Assembly: GCA_934433135.1 (NCBI GenBank) | Contig: CAKRZO010000006.1 | Span: 62,001 to 126,000, forward strand | Direction of reading: 5' to 3' | DNA: 64,000 nucleotides | From: an uncultured Acetatifactor sp. | GTDB taxonomy: Bacteria; Bacillota; Clostridia; Lachnospirales; Lachnospiraceae | Shown here: positions 49,626 to 57,479 of the stretch, in pieces | Position numbering within the stretch: position 1 is the first letter of the stretch | Layout: the number at the start of each line of letters is the position of its first letter | Translations under genes and position numbers: made by a program | Notes under the pieces: generated by a model | What the model was told of the DNA's origin: nothing | What the model saw: only the letters and a program-made list of their open reading frames with translations | Databases searched by the model: none

Positions 49626-50720
49626 TTATCGGACATCCAATGCTCTCTGCAGTTCGGTATTCATCAAAAGGAAGGCTCCTGCCCCGTGCAGGTCATTGGT
49701 GGATACCGGACGTTCGCAATAATGCTTATAATCTCCCACGCAGGTTCCGATACAGATATTGCCGATCTGAATATCCTCCCCTTCCCAAGTGATGGAGCGG
49801 ATCACACCTTCGTACCCTCTCTTTGCTTTTTCCAGATAGCTTTCCGGCAGAAAGCCTTTTCTGACTGCCTTGGCAAGGGCTGCCGCAAACAGGCAGCTGC
49901 AGGAATTCTCCAGCCAGTTCCCTTCTTTATCGCCCTTATCCACTACCTGATACCATCTTCCGTCCTCTGACTGGTACTTGCATACGGCTGTGAGAAGCTC
50001 CGTTACCAGTCTCTTTAATTCCGGATACAGCGGATGGTCTTCCGGAATCAGATCCATTTCATCCAGAATCGCAACCGGAACCCAGCCGATGGATCTTCCC
50101 CAGAATTCCGAAGACAATCCTGTCTCTTTATCCGCCCAGGGCTGGAGCCTTGCTTCATCCCAGGCATGATACCACAGTCCCGTCTTGGGATCTTTTGTTT
50201 TTTCTTCCATTAAAAGCGCCTGCTGCGCAGCAATGTCAAAATACTTCGGCTCTCCGAAAGCAGCCCCGTACAGAGTGCACAGCGGCCCGCCCATATACAA
50301 GCCGTCCAGCCACATCTGCTGCGGGCAGCATTCCTTATGATAGAAACCGCCTGCCGCATTTTTCGGATAATGATCGATTCTCTCCATCAGGTCTCCGATG
50401 GCTTTGCGGTAACAGGATTCGCCGGTTCTTTCATAAAGTGGGAAAAGCAGGATTCCCGGCTGCATATCATCCAGTTCTCCCGGATCATACCAGTGAATTC
50501 TTCCGTCCTCCTTTGCCACAATGGAATCCACCCAGGCCTTCATATAGTTAAAATATCTTTCGTCTTTGGTCAAAAGATAAGTCTGGTACACGCCGGACAA
50601 AAACACTCCCTGATGATAATGGAAATGGCCGACCGGCGGAAGCTTGGGCGCCTCAAATTTGCGCATCATGGTTTCGCATGCGGCTTTGGCATAGTCAATT
50701 GGCTGCTTTAACTGCATCAT
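49626..50720 (-). CDS. GH105 unsaturated rhamnogalacturonyl hydrolase (YteR-like)
   Basis: This is a 364-residue (alpha/alpha)6-barrel cytoplasmic enzyme. It hydrates the unsaturated uronic acid left by lyases on pectin-type or related oligosaccharides. Family signs: CCPQQMWLDGLYM with catalytic Asp139, HWYDPGELDDMQPG near 76-89 with the second Asp, EFWGRSIGWV near 215-225 and NWLENSCS. The length is typical. AGGAGG precedes ATG. It is divergent from an AraC regulator (50900), the standard arrangement for a locally controlled enzyme; its -10 TATAAT (50764-50759) lacks a good -35, as in activated promoters. Confidence 0.9.
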   Translation of the reverse strand: MMQLKQPIDYAKAACETMMRKFEAPKLPPVGHFHYHQGVFLSGVYQTYLLTKDERYFNYMKAWVDSIVAKEDGRIHWYDPGELDDMQPGILLFPLYERTGESCYRKAIGDLMERIDHYPKNAAGGFYHKECCPQQMWLDGLYMGGPLCTLYGAAFGEPKYFDIAAQQALLMEEKTKDPKTGLWYHAWDEARLQPWADKETGLSSEFWGRSIGWVPVAILDEMDLIPEDHPLYPELKRLVTELLTAVCKYQSEDGRWYQVVDKGDKEGNWLENSCSCLFAAALAKAVRKGFLPESYLEKAKRGYEGVIRSITWEGEDIQIGNICIGTCVGDYKHYCERPVSTNDLHGAGAFLLMNTELQRALDVR

Positions 50721-50843
50721 ACTCGTATCCTCCTCTGATCCAATTCTTGTGTAGTTGTATTATAACATGTTTTATCTGTGCTTAATATCTATATAATATA
50801 CCACTTTTATGATATATTCCGACCAGAAAAATCATCCGAAAGC

Positions 50844-50872
50844 TTGCCTTTCAAGAAAAAAAGGACTATAAT
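50844..50872 (+). promoter_or_regulatory. promoter of the araC-type gene
   Basis: TTGCCT (50844-50849), 17 bases, TATAAT (50867-50872). The AT-rich space 50760-50840 between this and the GH105 -10 holds the likely AraC binding sites; no clear repeat could be fixed. Confidence 0.6.
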
Positions 50873-50899
50873 CTTTCTATCAGAAAGGAGTAAGTACTT

Positions 50900-51751
50900 A
50901 TGCCCGATTCCGTCCAGTTTGCCCCGTTTTCTTCCGATTTCGAAATGGAATATAAGGAATATACCCTGGTGGATCATACCCATCCGCACGTCCACAATGC
51001 CGTGGAAATCTATCTGGCTCTCAGCTCGATTCCCTTTGTTTTGCTGGGTAACCGCATCCTGTCCGTACCGGAAAACACGCTTCTTGTTTTTCCGCCTTAC
51101 TGTGCCCATCAATTTGTAGGAAAACCGGGGATTCTCTACAGGCGTTATGTTATGAACATCAATTCTTCCTGGCTGGATATGCTTCTGGAATATGACAGGC
51201 AATATGAATACCTGAAAAGGAATGCCTCTCCTGCCATTGCTCTTCTGAATCCGGAAAGTGCTGCCTTGCTTTCCTCCCAAATGCATAAACTGATTTTTCC
51301 GGAACCGCTCCATGGTTTTGAACGTCTTCAATACTTTCTGGAAACCATGAATCTGACCGATCAGATGATTCGGGAACATGGCAAAAAAGATGATTTTCTT
51401 TTCTCTGCAATGTGTACCGGTTCTGCCCAGAATGCTGTCAACCAGATGCTTTCCTATATTGCGGAACACCTGGATGAGCCCATTACCATAAAACAGCTTT
51501 CCGATTTCTGTTATTTAAGTCCGGATTATCTTTCCAGGATCTTTAAGCGCTATACGCACACTACCATAGGCAATTATATTGTTCTGCAGAAGACAGCAAA
51601 AGCCTGCCGGCTGCTTCAGCAAGGGCATTCCATTACCCAGGTGCAGCAGCTGACAGGCTACTCAAGTTATGCTCATTTTTTCCGTACTTTCAAAAAGCAG
51701 ATGGGAGTGACTCCCGGAGAATACAGGCGCAGTCCTCACCAGCCCGGATAA
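50900..51751 (+). CDS. AraC-family transcriptional regulator
   Basis: This is a 283-residue activator. The N-terminal cupin sensor (about 15-150) contains HTHPHVHNAVEIYLALSS-like metal- or sugar-site residues (His26-His32) and LVFPPYCAHQF. The C-terminal double HTH (about 180-280) has LSDFCYLSPDYLSRIFKR and ITQVQQLTGYSSYAHFFRTFK. AGAAAGGAG precedes ATG. It is divergent from the GH105 gene and so probably activates it in response to an oligogalacturonide- or rhamnose-type inducer; the inducer is inferred only. Confidence 0.92.
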   Translation: MPDSVQFAPFSSDFEMEYKEYTLVDHTHPHVHNAVEIYLALSSIPFVLLGNRILSVPENTLLVFPPYCAHQFVGKPGILYRRYVMNINSSWLDMLLEYDRQYEYLKRNASPAIALLNPESAALLSSQMHKLIFPEPLHGFERLQYFLETMNLTDQMIREHGKKDDFLFSAMCTGSAQNAVNQMLSYIAEHLDEPITIKQLSDFCYLSPDYLSRIFKRYTHTTIGNYIVLQKTAKACRLLQQGHSITQVQQLTGYSSYAHFFRTFKKQMGVTPGEYRRSPHQPG

Positions 51752-51786
51752 GGTAATCGTTCTTTGCAAAGAACCAAAGCTGTTTT

Positions 51787-52227
51787 TCAGATACTGTAAT
51801 CTATTGTCTCATTTCTTTTCCGGTGTCTTTCCACCAAATCCGCAATGGTGATATGATCCACTACCCGATTGATGGCATCATACAATTCCTGCCAGATCCC
51901 TAGAGTATCACAGGTATCCGCCCGGGCACATTCCTGTGCTCTGTCCTCCAGACAGGCAACCGGTGCAAGGCTTCCTTCCGTAAGTCTTAAGATCATGCCT
52001 ACCGTATATTCCTGAGGATCCCTGGCAATCCGGTAACCGCCTTGGGCTCCCCGGATGCTTTTTACGTATCCTGCTCTGTTTAATATGGCGATGATCTGCT
52101 CCAGATACTTCTCGGAAATCTCCTGTCTGGCGGCAATGTCCTTGACTTTAGTATATTCTCCTGTATCATGCAGTGCAAGATCCAACATGACCCGCACTGC
52201 ATATCTTCCTTTTGTGGATATTTTCAT
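51787..52227 (-). CDS. Rrf2-family regulator (CymR/IscR-like)
   Basis: This is a 146-residue winged-helix repressor. It begins MKISTKGRYAVRVMLDLA, then the recognition helix EISEKYLEQIIAILNRAGYV and SIRGAQGGYRIAR wing. Three cysteines follow at 92, 100 and 106 (C-X7-C-X5-C), close to the cluster ligands of IscR, so an Fe-S or redox input is possible. In B. subtilis, CymR with CysK controls cysteine genes; here it follows cysK-metN-metI-metQ on the same strand, so the same logic is likely. A half-copy of the dispersed repeat separates it from metQ. Confidence 0.9.
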   Translation of the reverse strand: MKISTKGRYAVRVMLDLALHDTGEYTKVKDIAARQEISEKYLEQIIAILNRAGYVKSIRGAQGGYRIARDPQEYTVGMILRLTEGSLAPVACLEDRAQECARADTCDTLGIWQELYDAINRVVDHITIADLVERHRKRNETIDYSI

Positions 52228-52256
52228 AACCTTTTTCTTCTTTGACTCTTAAAGTA

Positions 52257-52290
52257 CGCAACTGTTCAGATGTGCCATTTGTTAAAATGC
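52257..52290. repeat. half-copy of the dispersed repeat after metQ
   Basis: GCAACTGTTCAGATGTGCCATTTGTT read on plus; its inverse matches the AATGGCGCATCTGAACTGTT end of full copies. It overlaps the metQ stop codon. Only one end is present. Confidence 0.6.
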
Positions 52291-53091
52291 TACAACACTT
52301 CCCTGATACTTTTCTTCGATGAACTTCTTGATGTCATCGGATTTTAATACTTCTACCAGAGCCTTAATCTTAGGAAGACTTTCATTTCCTTCTTTTACGG
52401 CGATTACATTTACATAATTGTCCTTGATGGAATCGGAATCACTGGTCTCGCTTGCCACGGCATCCTTCTGTACATCCAGACCTGCCTGCAGAGCGTAGTT
52501 GCCGTTCAGTACACCGAAGGATACTTCTCCCAGCATTCTCGGAATCTGAGCCGCTTCAATTTCAATCAGTTCGATACCGTTGTCCTTGGTCACATCTGCT
52601 TTGGTCGCATTGATTCCGGCTCCGTCTGCCAGCTCGATCAGCCCGTTTTCCGCCAAAAGCATCAAAGCTCTTGCTTCGTTGGTAGGATCGTTGGGAACGG
52701 CAATGGTGGTACCTTCACCGGCCTTGGTCAGATCGCTTTCTTTTCCGGGATAGATTCCCATGGGTTCATAATGAATACTGCCGGCAATGACCAAATGTGT
52801 GCCTTCACCTTCATTAAACTGATTCAAATATAAAATATGTTGAAAATAGTTGGCATCCATTTCACCGGATTCTACCACATTATTGGGCTGTACATAATCG
52901 TCAAATACTTTGATCTCCAGGGTATAGCCCTTTGCCTCCAGCAGAGGTCTTGCAGCTTCCAGAATTTCTTCATGAGGAACGGCTGTTGCGGCAATCTTAA
53001 TAACCGTATCATCCTCATTTTTTTTGCCGCAGCCTGCCAATGCAGTCAGAGCCAATGCCGCGGTCAATGCCAGTGTCAGAATTTTTTTCAT
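52282..53091 (-). CDS. metQ: MetQ/NlpA-family substrate-binding lipoprotein
   Basis: This is a 269-residue lipoprotein: signal with LALTALAGC lipobox (Cys21), then a NlpA fold with EILEAARPLLEAKGYTLEIKVFDDYV in the first lobe and VPNDPTNEARALMLLAENGLI near 130-150, diagnostic of methionine-type binding proteins. The start is at 53091 with GGAGGAG upstream. It is the third gene of metN-metI-metQ. Methionine is the usual ligand; the cysK/Rrf2 setting makes cystine or other sulfur amino acids possible. Confidence 0.92.
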   Translation of the reverse strand: MKKILTLALTAALALTALAGCGKKNEDDTVIKIAATAVPHEEILEAARPLLEAKGYTLEIKVFDDYVQPNNVVESGEMDANYFQHILYLNQFNEGEGTHLVIAGSIHYEPMGIYPGKESDLTKAGEGTTIAVPNDPTNEARALMLLAENGLIELADGAGINATKADVTKDNGIELIEIEAAQIPRMLGEVSFGVLNGNYALQAGLDVQKDAVASETSDSDSIKDNYVNVIAVKEGNESLPKIKALVEVLKSDDIKKFIEEKYQGSVVAF

Positions 53092-53126
53092 AAACTTCTC
53101 CTCCTTTGAAAAACAGTTATTTATGG

Positions 53127-53792
53127 TCAACCTGATATCCGTCTGTCCAGCTTGCGGGCCAGTCTGCTTCCGACTGCCTGCATAATCTGTACCAGGGCTA
53201 CCAGTAAAACCACCGTAATAATCATAATACCGGTTTCATAGCGATGATAACCGTAACGGATGGCAATATCGCCTAAGCCTCCTCCGCCGAGTGCACCTGC
53301 CATGGCGGAATATCCCAGGATGGTTCCCAGCGCGATGGTTGCACCGGAAATCAAAGAGGTCTTGGATTCCGCTACCAGTACTTTCCAGATAATTGTCCAC
53401 AAGCCGGCTCCCATACTCTGGGCGGCTTCCACAACACCTTTGTCCACTTCCATCAAAGAGCTTTCCACAAGCCGTGCGATAAACGGTGCGGCAGCCAGCG
53501 TCAGTGGCACGATCGTTGCCGTGGAACCGTAGCTTTTTCCTACAATCAACTTGGTTAAGGGCATTACCAATATCATTAAAATCAGGAACGGAATGCTGCG
53601 CATGATATTGACCACAACATCCAGAATTTTATAAACAACAGGTCTGGGCTTTAAGCCTTCTTTTGCGGTAATGACAAGAGCAATTCCCGCAGGAAGTCCC
53701 AGAACATAAGCAAACAGTGCAGAAGCCAGTGTCATATATAACGTCGTTACAATCCCTTCTGCCAGGATTTTTATCATTGCCTCACTCAACAT
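53127..53792 (-). CDS. metI: methionine-type ABC transporter permease MetI
   Basis: This is a 221-residue permease with five hydrophobic segments. The coupling loop VEAAQSMGAGLWTIIWKVL lies near 120-140, and RSIPFLILMILVMPLTKLIVG is conserved in MetI. It overlaps the metN stop by 11 bases, with GGAGGAG located inside metN, so translation is coupled. It forms the channel with MetN for the substrate bound by MetQ. Confidence 0.93.
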   Translation of the reverse strand: MLSEAMIKILAEGIVTTLYMTLASALFAYVLGLPAGIALVITAKEGLKPRPVVYKILDVVVNIMRSIPFLILMILVMPLTKLIVGKSYGSTATIVPLTLAAAPFIARLVESSLMEVDKGVVEAAQSMGAGLWTIIWKVLVAESKTSLISGATIALGTILGYSAMAGALGGGGLGDIAIRYGYHRYETGIMIITVVLLVALVQIMQAVGSRLARKLDRRISG

Positions 53793-54792
53793 ATGCTTCC
53801 AACTCCTCCACGGTTAATCTTCTGTCTTTCAGATAAGCAATCATCTTCTCGGCTACCGCTTCATTTTCCGGCAGCTGAAGTATCATCTGTCCGTGAGCAA
53901 TCCCTCCGATATCCCGGGTATCCGCCAGCAGAATATTGACCGGAGCCTTGCATTCCAGAACCATATTGGCAATCACCGGTTCAAAAGAAGAGTTCTCCGA
54001 AAAAACAATACGGATGCAACGCTTTCCCTGCATGACTTCACTTCTCTGTCCGTCCATGAATACCAGCTTTTTGGCAGCCTGGGACTTGGGTCTGGAGAAA
54101 ACCTCCTCCACCGTTCCCGATTCTGCCAGTGTGCCTGCATCGATAATCGCTACATGAGAGCAGATCTCCTGCACAACCGACATCTGATGGGTGATAATAA
54201 CAATTGTAATTCCGTATTTTTCATTGATTTCACGAAGCAAGGCCAGAATGGATTTTGTTGTAGTAGGATCCAGGGCACTGGTTGCCTCATCACACAGAAG
54301 AATCATGGGATTGGTGGCAAGCGCTCTGGCAATCGCCACTCTCTGTTTCTGGCCTCCGGAAAGCTGGGACGGATAGGCCTGCGCCTTTTCCTTAAGTCCT
54401 ACCACTTCCAGAAGTTCCGCCGCCTTTTTAACGGCTTCCTTTTTTTTCATACCGATGATTTCCAGCGGAAAACATACATTATCTAAAACGGTTCTTTGCA
54501 TCAGCAAGTTGAAATGCTGAAAGATCATGGAAATACGGGTTCGGATCAGGCGAAGTTCTTTTTCATTTAAGGAAGAAAGATCTTTTCCGTCAATGAGAAC
54601 CGTACCTGCGGTAGGCCGTTCCAGATAATTCAGGCACCGAACCAAGGTAGACTTGCCGGCACCACTCATGCCGATAATCCCGTAAATCTCGCCTTTTTGG
54701 ATATCCAGCGAAATTCCTTTCAGGGCTTCTACTGTATTATCCCGTCCCGTAAATGTCTTACTGATGTTCTGCATCTGTATCATAGGCTGCAT
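53782..54792 (-). CDS. metN: methionine-type ABC transporter ATPase MetN
   Basis: This is a 336-residue ATPase. Walker A GMSGAGKSTLVR near 38-49, QLSGGQKQRVAIARAL signature near 139-154, Walker B ILLCDEATSALDP, and a C-terminal NIL regulatory domain (about 260-336) with CIRIVFSENSS, which in E. coli binds methionine to inhibit uptake. The start is ATG at 54792 with CAGGAG nine bases upstream; the longer frame has no site. It follows cysK after about 180 bases, containing a half-repeat, with no clear promoter between. Confidence 0.95.
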   Translation of the reverse strand: MQPMIQMQNISKTFTGRDNTVEALKGISLDIQKGEIYGIIGMSGAGKSTLVRCLNYLERPTAGTVLIDGKDLSSLNEKELRLIRTRISMIFQHFNLLMQRTVLDNVCFPLEIIGMKKKEAVKKAAELLEVVGLKEKAQAYPSQLSGGQKQRVAIARALATNPMILLCDEATSALDPTTTKSILALLREINEKYGITIVIITHQMSVVQEICSHVAIIDAGTLAESGTVEEVFSRPKSQAAKKLVFMDGQRSEVMQGKRCIRIVFSENSSFEPVIANMVLECKAPVNILLADTRDIGGIAHGQMILQLPENEAVAEKMIAYLKDRRLTVEELEAYVE

Positions 54793-54954
54793 TGTACTTT
54801 GCTCCTGTCTGCCGTTTTGAAAAATCAGCATGCCCGGCATGTTCTGTTCCAAATGGCTGAAAACTTGTGGTTCTGATTACTCTGCATTCTACCACATTCC
54901 GCCACATTTCTCAAGAGGGGAAAACCACAAAAGCTTTCTGCGTCTTCATCGTCG

Positions 54955-54977
54955 TAACCGTTCAGATGTGTCCTTAC
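54955..54977. repeat. half-copy of the dispersed repeat at the cysK stop
   Basis: GTAACCGTTCAGATGTGTCC on plus abuts the cysK stop codon; its inverse matches the right end of the family. Like the copy after metQ it is a single end at a gene's 3' border. Confidence 0.55.
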
Positions 54978-55906
54978 TGGAACATGGGGGTAGACAGGTA
55001 GCGGTCTCCGGAATCGGGAAGCAGAGCAACAATGGTCTTTCCTTTATTTTCCGGGCGTTTTGCCAGTTCTGCCGCTGCATACAGCGCTGCTCCGGAGGTA
55101 ATGCCTACCAGAATTCCTTCCTTATGTGCAATTTCTTTTCCTGTCGTAAACGCTTCCTGTGTGGTAACGGTAATAATCTCATCATAAACAGCCGTATCCA
55201 GAACCGAAGGAATGAATCCGGCTCCGATTCCCTGCAATTTGTGAGGTCCGGGTTTGCCTCCGGAAAGTACCGGAGAATCGGCGGGTTCCACTGCCACCAC
55301 TTTCACATTCGGGTTTTGGGATTTCAGATATGTGCCGATTCCGGTAATGGTTCCGCCGGTACCTACGCCTGCTACAAAAATGTCCACTTTACCATCGGTA
55401 TCTTCCCAGATCTCCGGTCCCGTGGTTGCCTGATGCGCTGCCGGATTGGCAGGGTTGTCAAACTGCCCTAAAATAACTGCTCCGGGAATGGTGCTCTCCA
55501 GTTCTTTCGCTTTGGCAATCGCGCCGCTCATTCCTTTACTTCCTTCGGTCAGAACCAGTTCTGCACCATAAGCTTTTAAGAGGTTTCTCCGTTCTACACT
55601 CATCGTTTCCGGAAGCGTTAAAATCGTGCGGTATCCCTTGGAGGCAGCCACGCTTGCCAGCCCGATACCGGTGTTGCCGGAAGTCGGTTCAATAATGACC
55701 GATCCTTCTTTTAAAAGCCCTTTCTTCTCGGCATCTTCAATCATGGCCAATGCAATTCTGTCCTTGACGCTTCCGGCCGGATTGAGATATTCCAGTTTGG
55801 CAAGAAGGTGTACGCCTTCTATTCCATTCGCTTTACTGTAATTTTCCACCTCAAGCAAGGGAGTGTGACCGATTAACTGTGTAGCCTTTGTATATATCTT
55901 TCCCAT
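54974..55906 (-). CDS. cysK: cysteine synthase A (O-acetylserine sulfhydrylase)
   Basis: This is a 310-residue PLP enzyme making cysteine from O-acetylserine and sulfide. PLP lysine Lys48 is in NPAGSVKDRIA, substrate loop EPTSGNTGIGLA near 68-79, QFDNPANPAAH near 142-152 and phosphate-binding GTGGTITG near 175-182 are all present. AAAGGAG precedes ATG. It heads the operon toward metNIQ and the Rrf2 regulator, starting from a consensus promoter with a palindromic box downstream of it. CysK may also be a co-sensor for that regulator, as in B. subtilis CymR. Confidence 0.96.
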   Translation of the reverse strand: MGKIYTKATQLIGHTPLLEVENYSKANGIEGVHLLAKLEYLNPAGSVKDRIALAMIEDAEKKGLLKEGSVIIEPTSGNTGIGLASVAASKGYRTILTLPETMSVERRNLLKAYGAELVLTEGSKGMSGAIAKAKELESTIPGAVILGQFDNPANPAAHQATTGPEIWEDTDGKVDIFVAGVGTGGTITGIGTYLKSQNPNVKVVAVEPADSPVLSGGKPGPHKLQGIGAGFIPSVLDTAVYDEIITVTTQEAFTTGKEIAHKEGILVGITSGAALYAAAELAKRPENKGKTIVALLPDSGDRYLSTPMFQ

Positions 55907-55927
55907 TTTGTTTTCTCCTTTTATTTT

Positions 55928-55991
55928 CCTAGTAATTTGATAGGTTTTATGTGATTGGATTTAATATACACCAGTTTCCAGACATTGTCAA
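55928..55991 (-). promoter_or_regulatory. cysK promoter with CCTA...TAGG operator candidate
   Basis: On the minus strand: TTGACA (55991-55986), 17 bases, TATATT (55968-55963), followed about 20 bases later by the palindrome CCTATCAAATTACTAGG (55944-55928). A box at this position downstream of the start is suited to a repressor. The Rrf2/CymR-like protein encoded at the operon's end is the natural candidate. Confidence 0.6.
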
Positions 55992-56028
55992 TACTATATT
56001 TTAATATTGTTACAACAAATTATTACGG

Positions 56029-56057
56029 TTGACAAACCCCTTTTCTTTTCTTATGAT
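56029..56057 (+). promoter_or_regulatory. promoter of the amidohydrolase gene
   Basis: TTGACA (56029-56034), 17 bases, TATGAT (56052-56057). The leader of about 95 bases has no clear riboswitch fold to my eye. Confidence 0.75.
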
Positions 56058-56158
56058 GGTATTAAGTTACGTTTCATACGTTTTGCAAGTGGTGCGTGTG
56101 AGCGATAACGGTATTCATTCAGGTATTACCAAACAAAAGGGAAGGAGATCAACGCAAA

Positions 56159-57316
56159 ATGGAGAAAAGACGGATTTGCATCAAAAACGGTCGGATTCAT
56201 AACGGAATCGTACCGGAAGTACTGGAAGGGGATATCCTGCTTAAGGACGGTAAAATAGAAGCCATCGGGAAGGATTTGCCGGTAGATGAAGCTACGGAGA
56301 TCCTGGATGTAGAGGGTAAAGAGATTTATCCGGGATTTGTGGAGGCTCACGGGCACATCGGTCTGGACGGTTACGGAATCGGCTATGAAGGAATGGATTA
56401 TAATGAATTAAATGATATTGTGACTCCTCACTTAAGAGGAATTGACGGTGTCAAGCCTATGGATCCGGCTTTTGCAAAGGCTGCTGCCGCAGGTGTTACC
56501 TGTGTCTGCGTCGGTCCCGGTTCTGCTAATGTCCTGGGAGGCACCTTTACCACAATTAAGACGGTGGGAAAAAGAGTCGACAAAATGGTGGTTCGTGACG
56601 GTGTAGCCATGAAATGTGCTTTCGGCGAAAATCCCAAACGGGTCTACCGGGATAAAAAGGATTCCTCCCGTATGACAACTGCCGCCGTTTTACGGGAAAT
56701 GCTTTTTAAAGCCAAAGAGTACAATGAGAAAAAAGAAGCTGCGAAAGATGACCCGTCCAAAAAGCCCGCTTTCGATATGAAGCTGGAAGCGCTCATTCCG
56801 GTCATCAAAGGCGAAATTCCTTTAAAGGCTCATGCTCATGCTGCCGAGGATATCTTTGCTGCCATCCGCATTGCCAAGGAATTCGGTGTAAAGCTGACGC
56901 TGGAACATGTTACGGAGGGACACCTGATTGCAGAGGATCTGGCAGAAGAGAATTATCCTCTTGCAGTAGGTCCCACCTTAACCAGTGCATCCAAGTTTGA
57001 ACTTCGCAATAAGAGTTGGACGACACCTGCCGTTCTTTCGGATGCAGGCTGTCAGGTCTCCATCATTACCGATTCCCCGGTAATCCCTCAGGAATATCTT
57101 CCCCTGTGCGCCGGTCTTGCCGTAAAAGCCGGTATGGATCCTTTTAAAGCTTTACAGGCCATTACCATCAATCCGGCAAAACACGCCGGAATCGCAGACA
57201 GAGTCGGTTCCCTGGAAGCAGGTAAGGATGCGGACCTTGTCATCACAGACGGAAGCCCTTTTGAAGTGTCTACCAATGTCGTGCATGTCTTCATTGACGG
57301 GAAACAAATCGTCTGA
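56159..57316 (+). CDS. imidazolonepropionase-like amidohydrolase
   Basis: This is a 385-residue metal-dependent hydrolase of the amidohydrolase superfamily. Metal ligands: His64 and His66 in VEAHGHIG, then KAHAHAAED (about 221-229), LEHVTEGH (about 246-253) and the Asp in SIITDSPV. The N- and C-terminal beta-sandwich (KNGRI..., LGSLEAGKDADLVI near the end) frames the barrel, as in imidazolonepropionase and related isoaspartyl or prolidase-like enzymes. GGAG lies before the ATG. It is a single-gene unit; the substrate is not evident. The C-terminus is followed by a repeat copy. Confidence 0.88.
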   Translation: MEKRRICIKNGRIHNGIVPEVLEGDILLKDGKIEAIGKDLPVDEATEILDVEGKEIYPGFVEAHGHIGLDGYGIGYEGMDYNELNDIVTPHLRGIDGVKPMDPAFAKAAAAGVTCVCVGPGSANVLGGTFTTIKTVGKRVDKMVVRDGVAMKCAFGENPKRVYRDKKDSSRMTTAAVLREMLFKAKEYNEKKEAAKDDPSKKPAFDMKLEALIPVIKGEIPLKAHAHAAEDIFAAIRIAKEFGVKLTLEHVTEGHLIAEDLAEENYPLAVGPTLTSASKFELRNKSWTTPAVLSDAGCQVSIITDSPVIPQEYLPLCAGLAVKAGMDPFKALQAITINPAKHAGIADRVGSLEAGKDADLVITDGSPFEVSTNVVHVFIDGKQIV

Positions 57317-57333
57317 TTACGATATTATAATTT

Positions 57334-57479
57334 GTAACAGTTCAGATGCGCCATTCATAAAGCTTTTCGCATGCTTCGCAGCTGCTTGTTGCGGCTGCAA
57401 GCCGGAATTTTCATAGATTGGCGCTAAGCTCAAAACATAGAATGCCCAAAGGGCATTCTATGTTTGTCTGAACTGTTAT
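57334..57479. repeat. dispersed palindromic repeat, full-length copy 2 (inverted)
   Basis: This 146-bp element has ends GTAACAGTTCAGAT and GTCTGAACTGTTAT. Read in reverse it shares with copy 1 the blocks GAGCTTAGCGCCAATC and AGCTGCGAAGCATGCGAAAA in the same order. The internal stem here is a 15-pair hairpin (AAACATAGAATGCCC, 57433-57447, with its inverse 57451-57465), different in sequence from copy 1's stem at the same place. Its right end covers the stop codon of the HerA-like gene. It fills the space between two convergent genes. Confidence 0.88.

Noticed and set aside
54793..54954. S-box or T-box leader before metN
   Set aside because: The gap is short and I see neither the conserved S-box helices nor a T-box sequence followed by a terminator.
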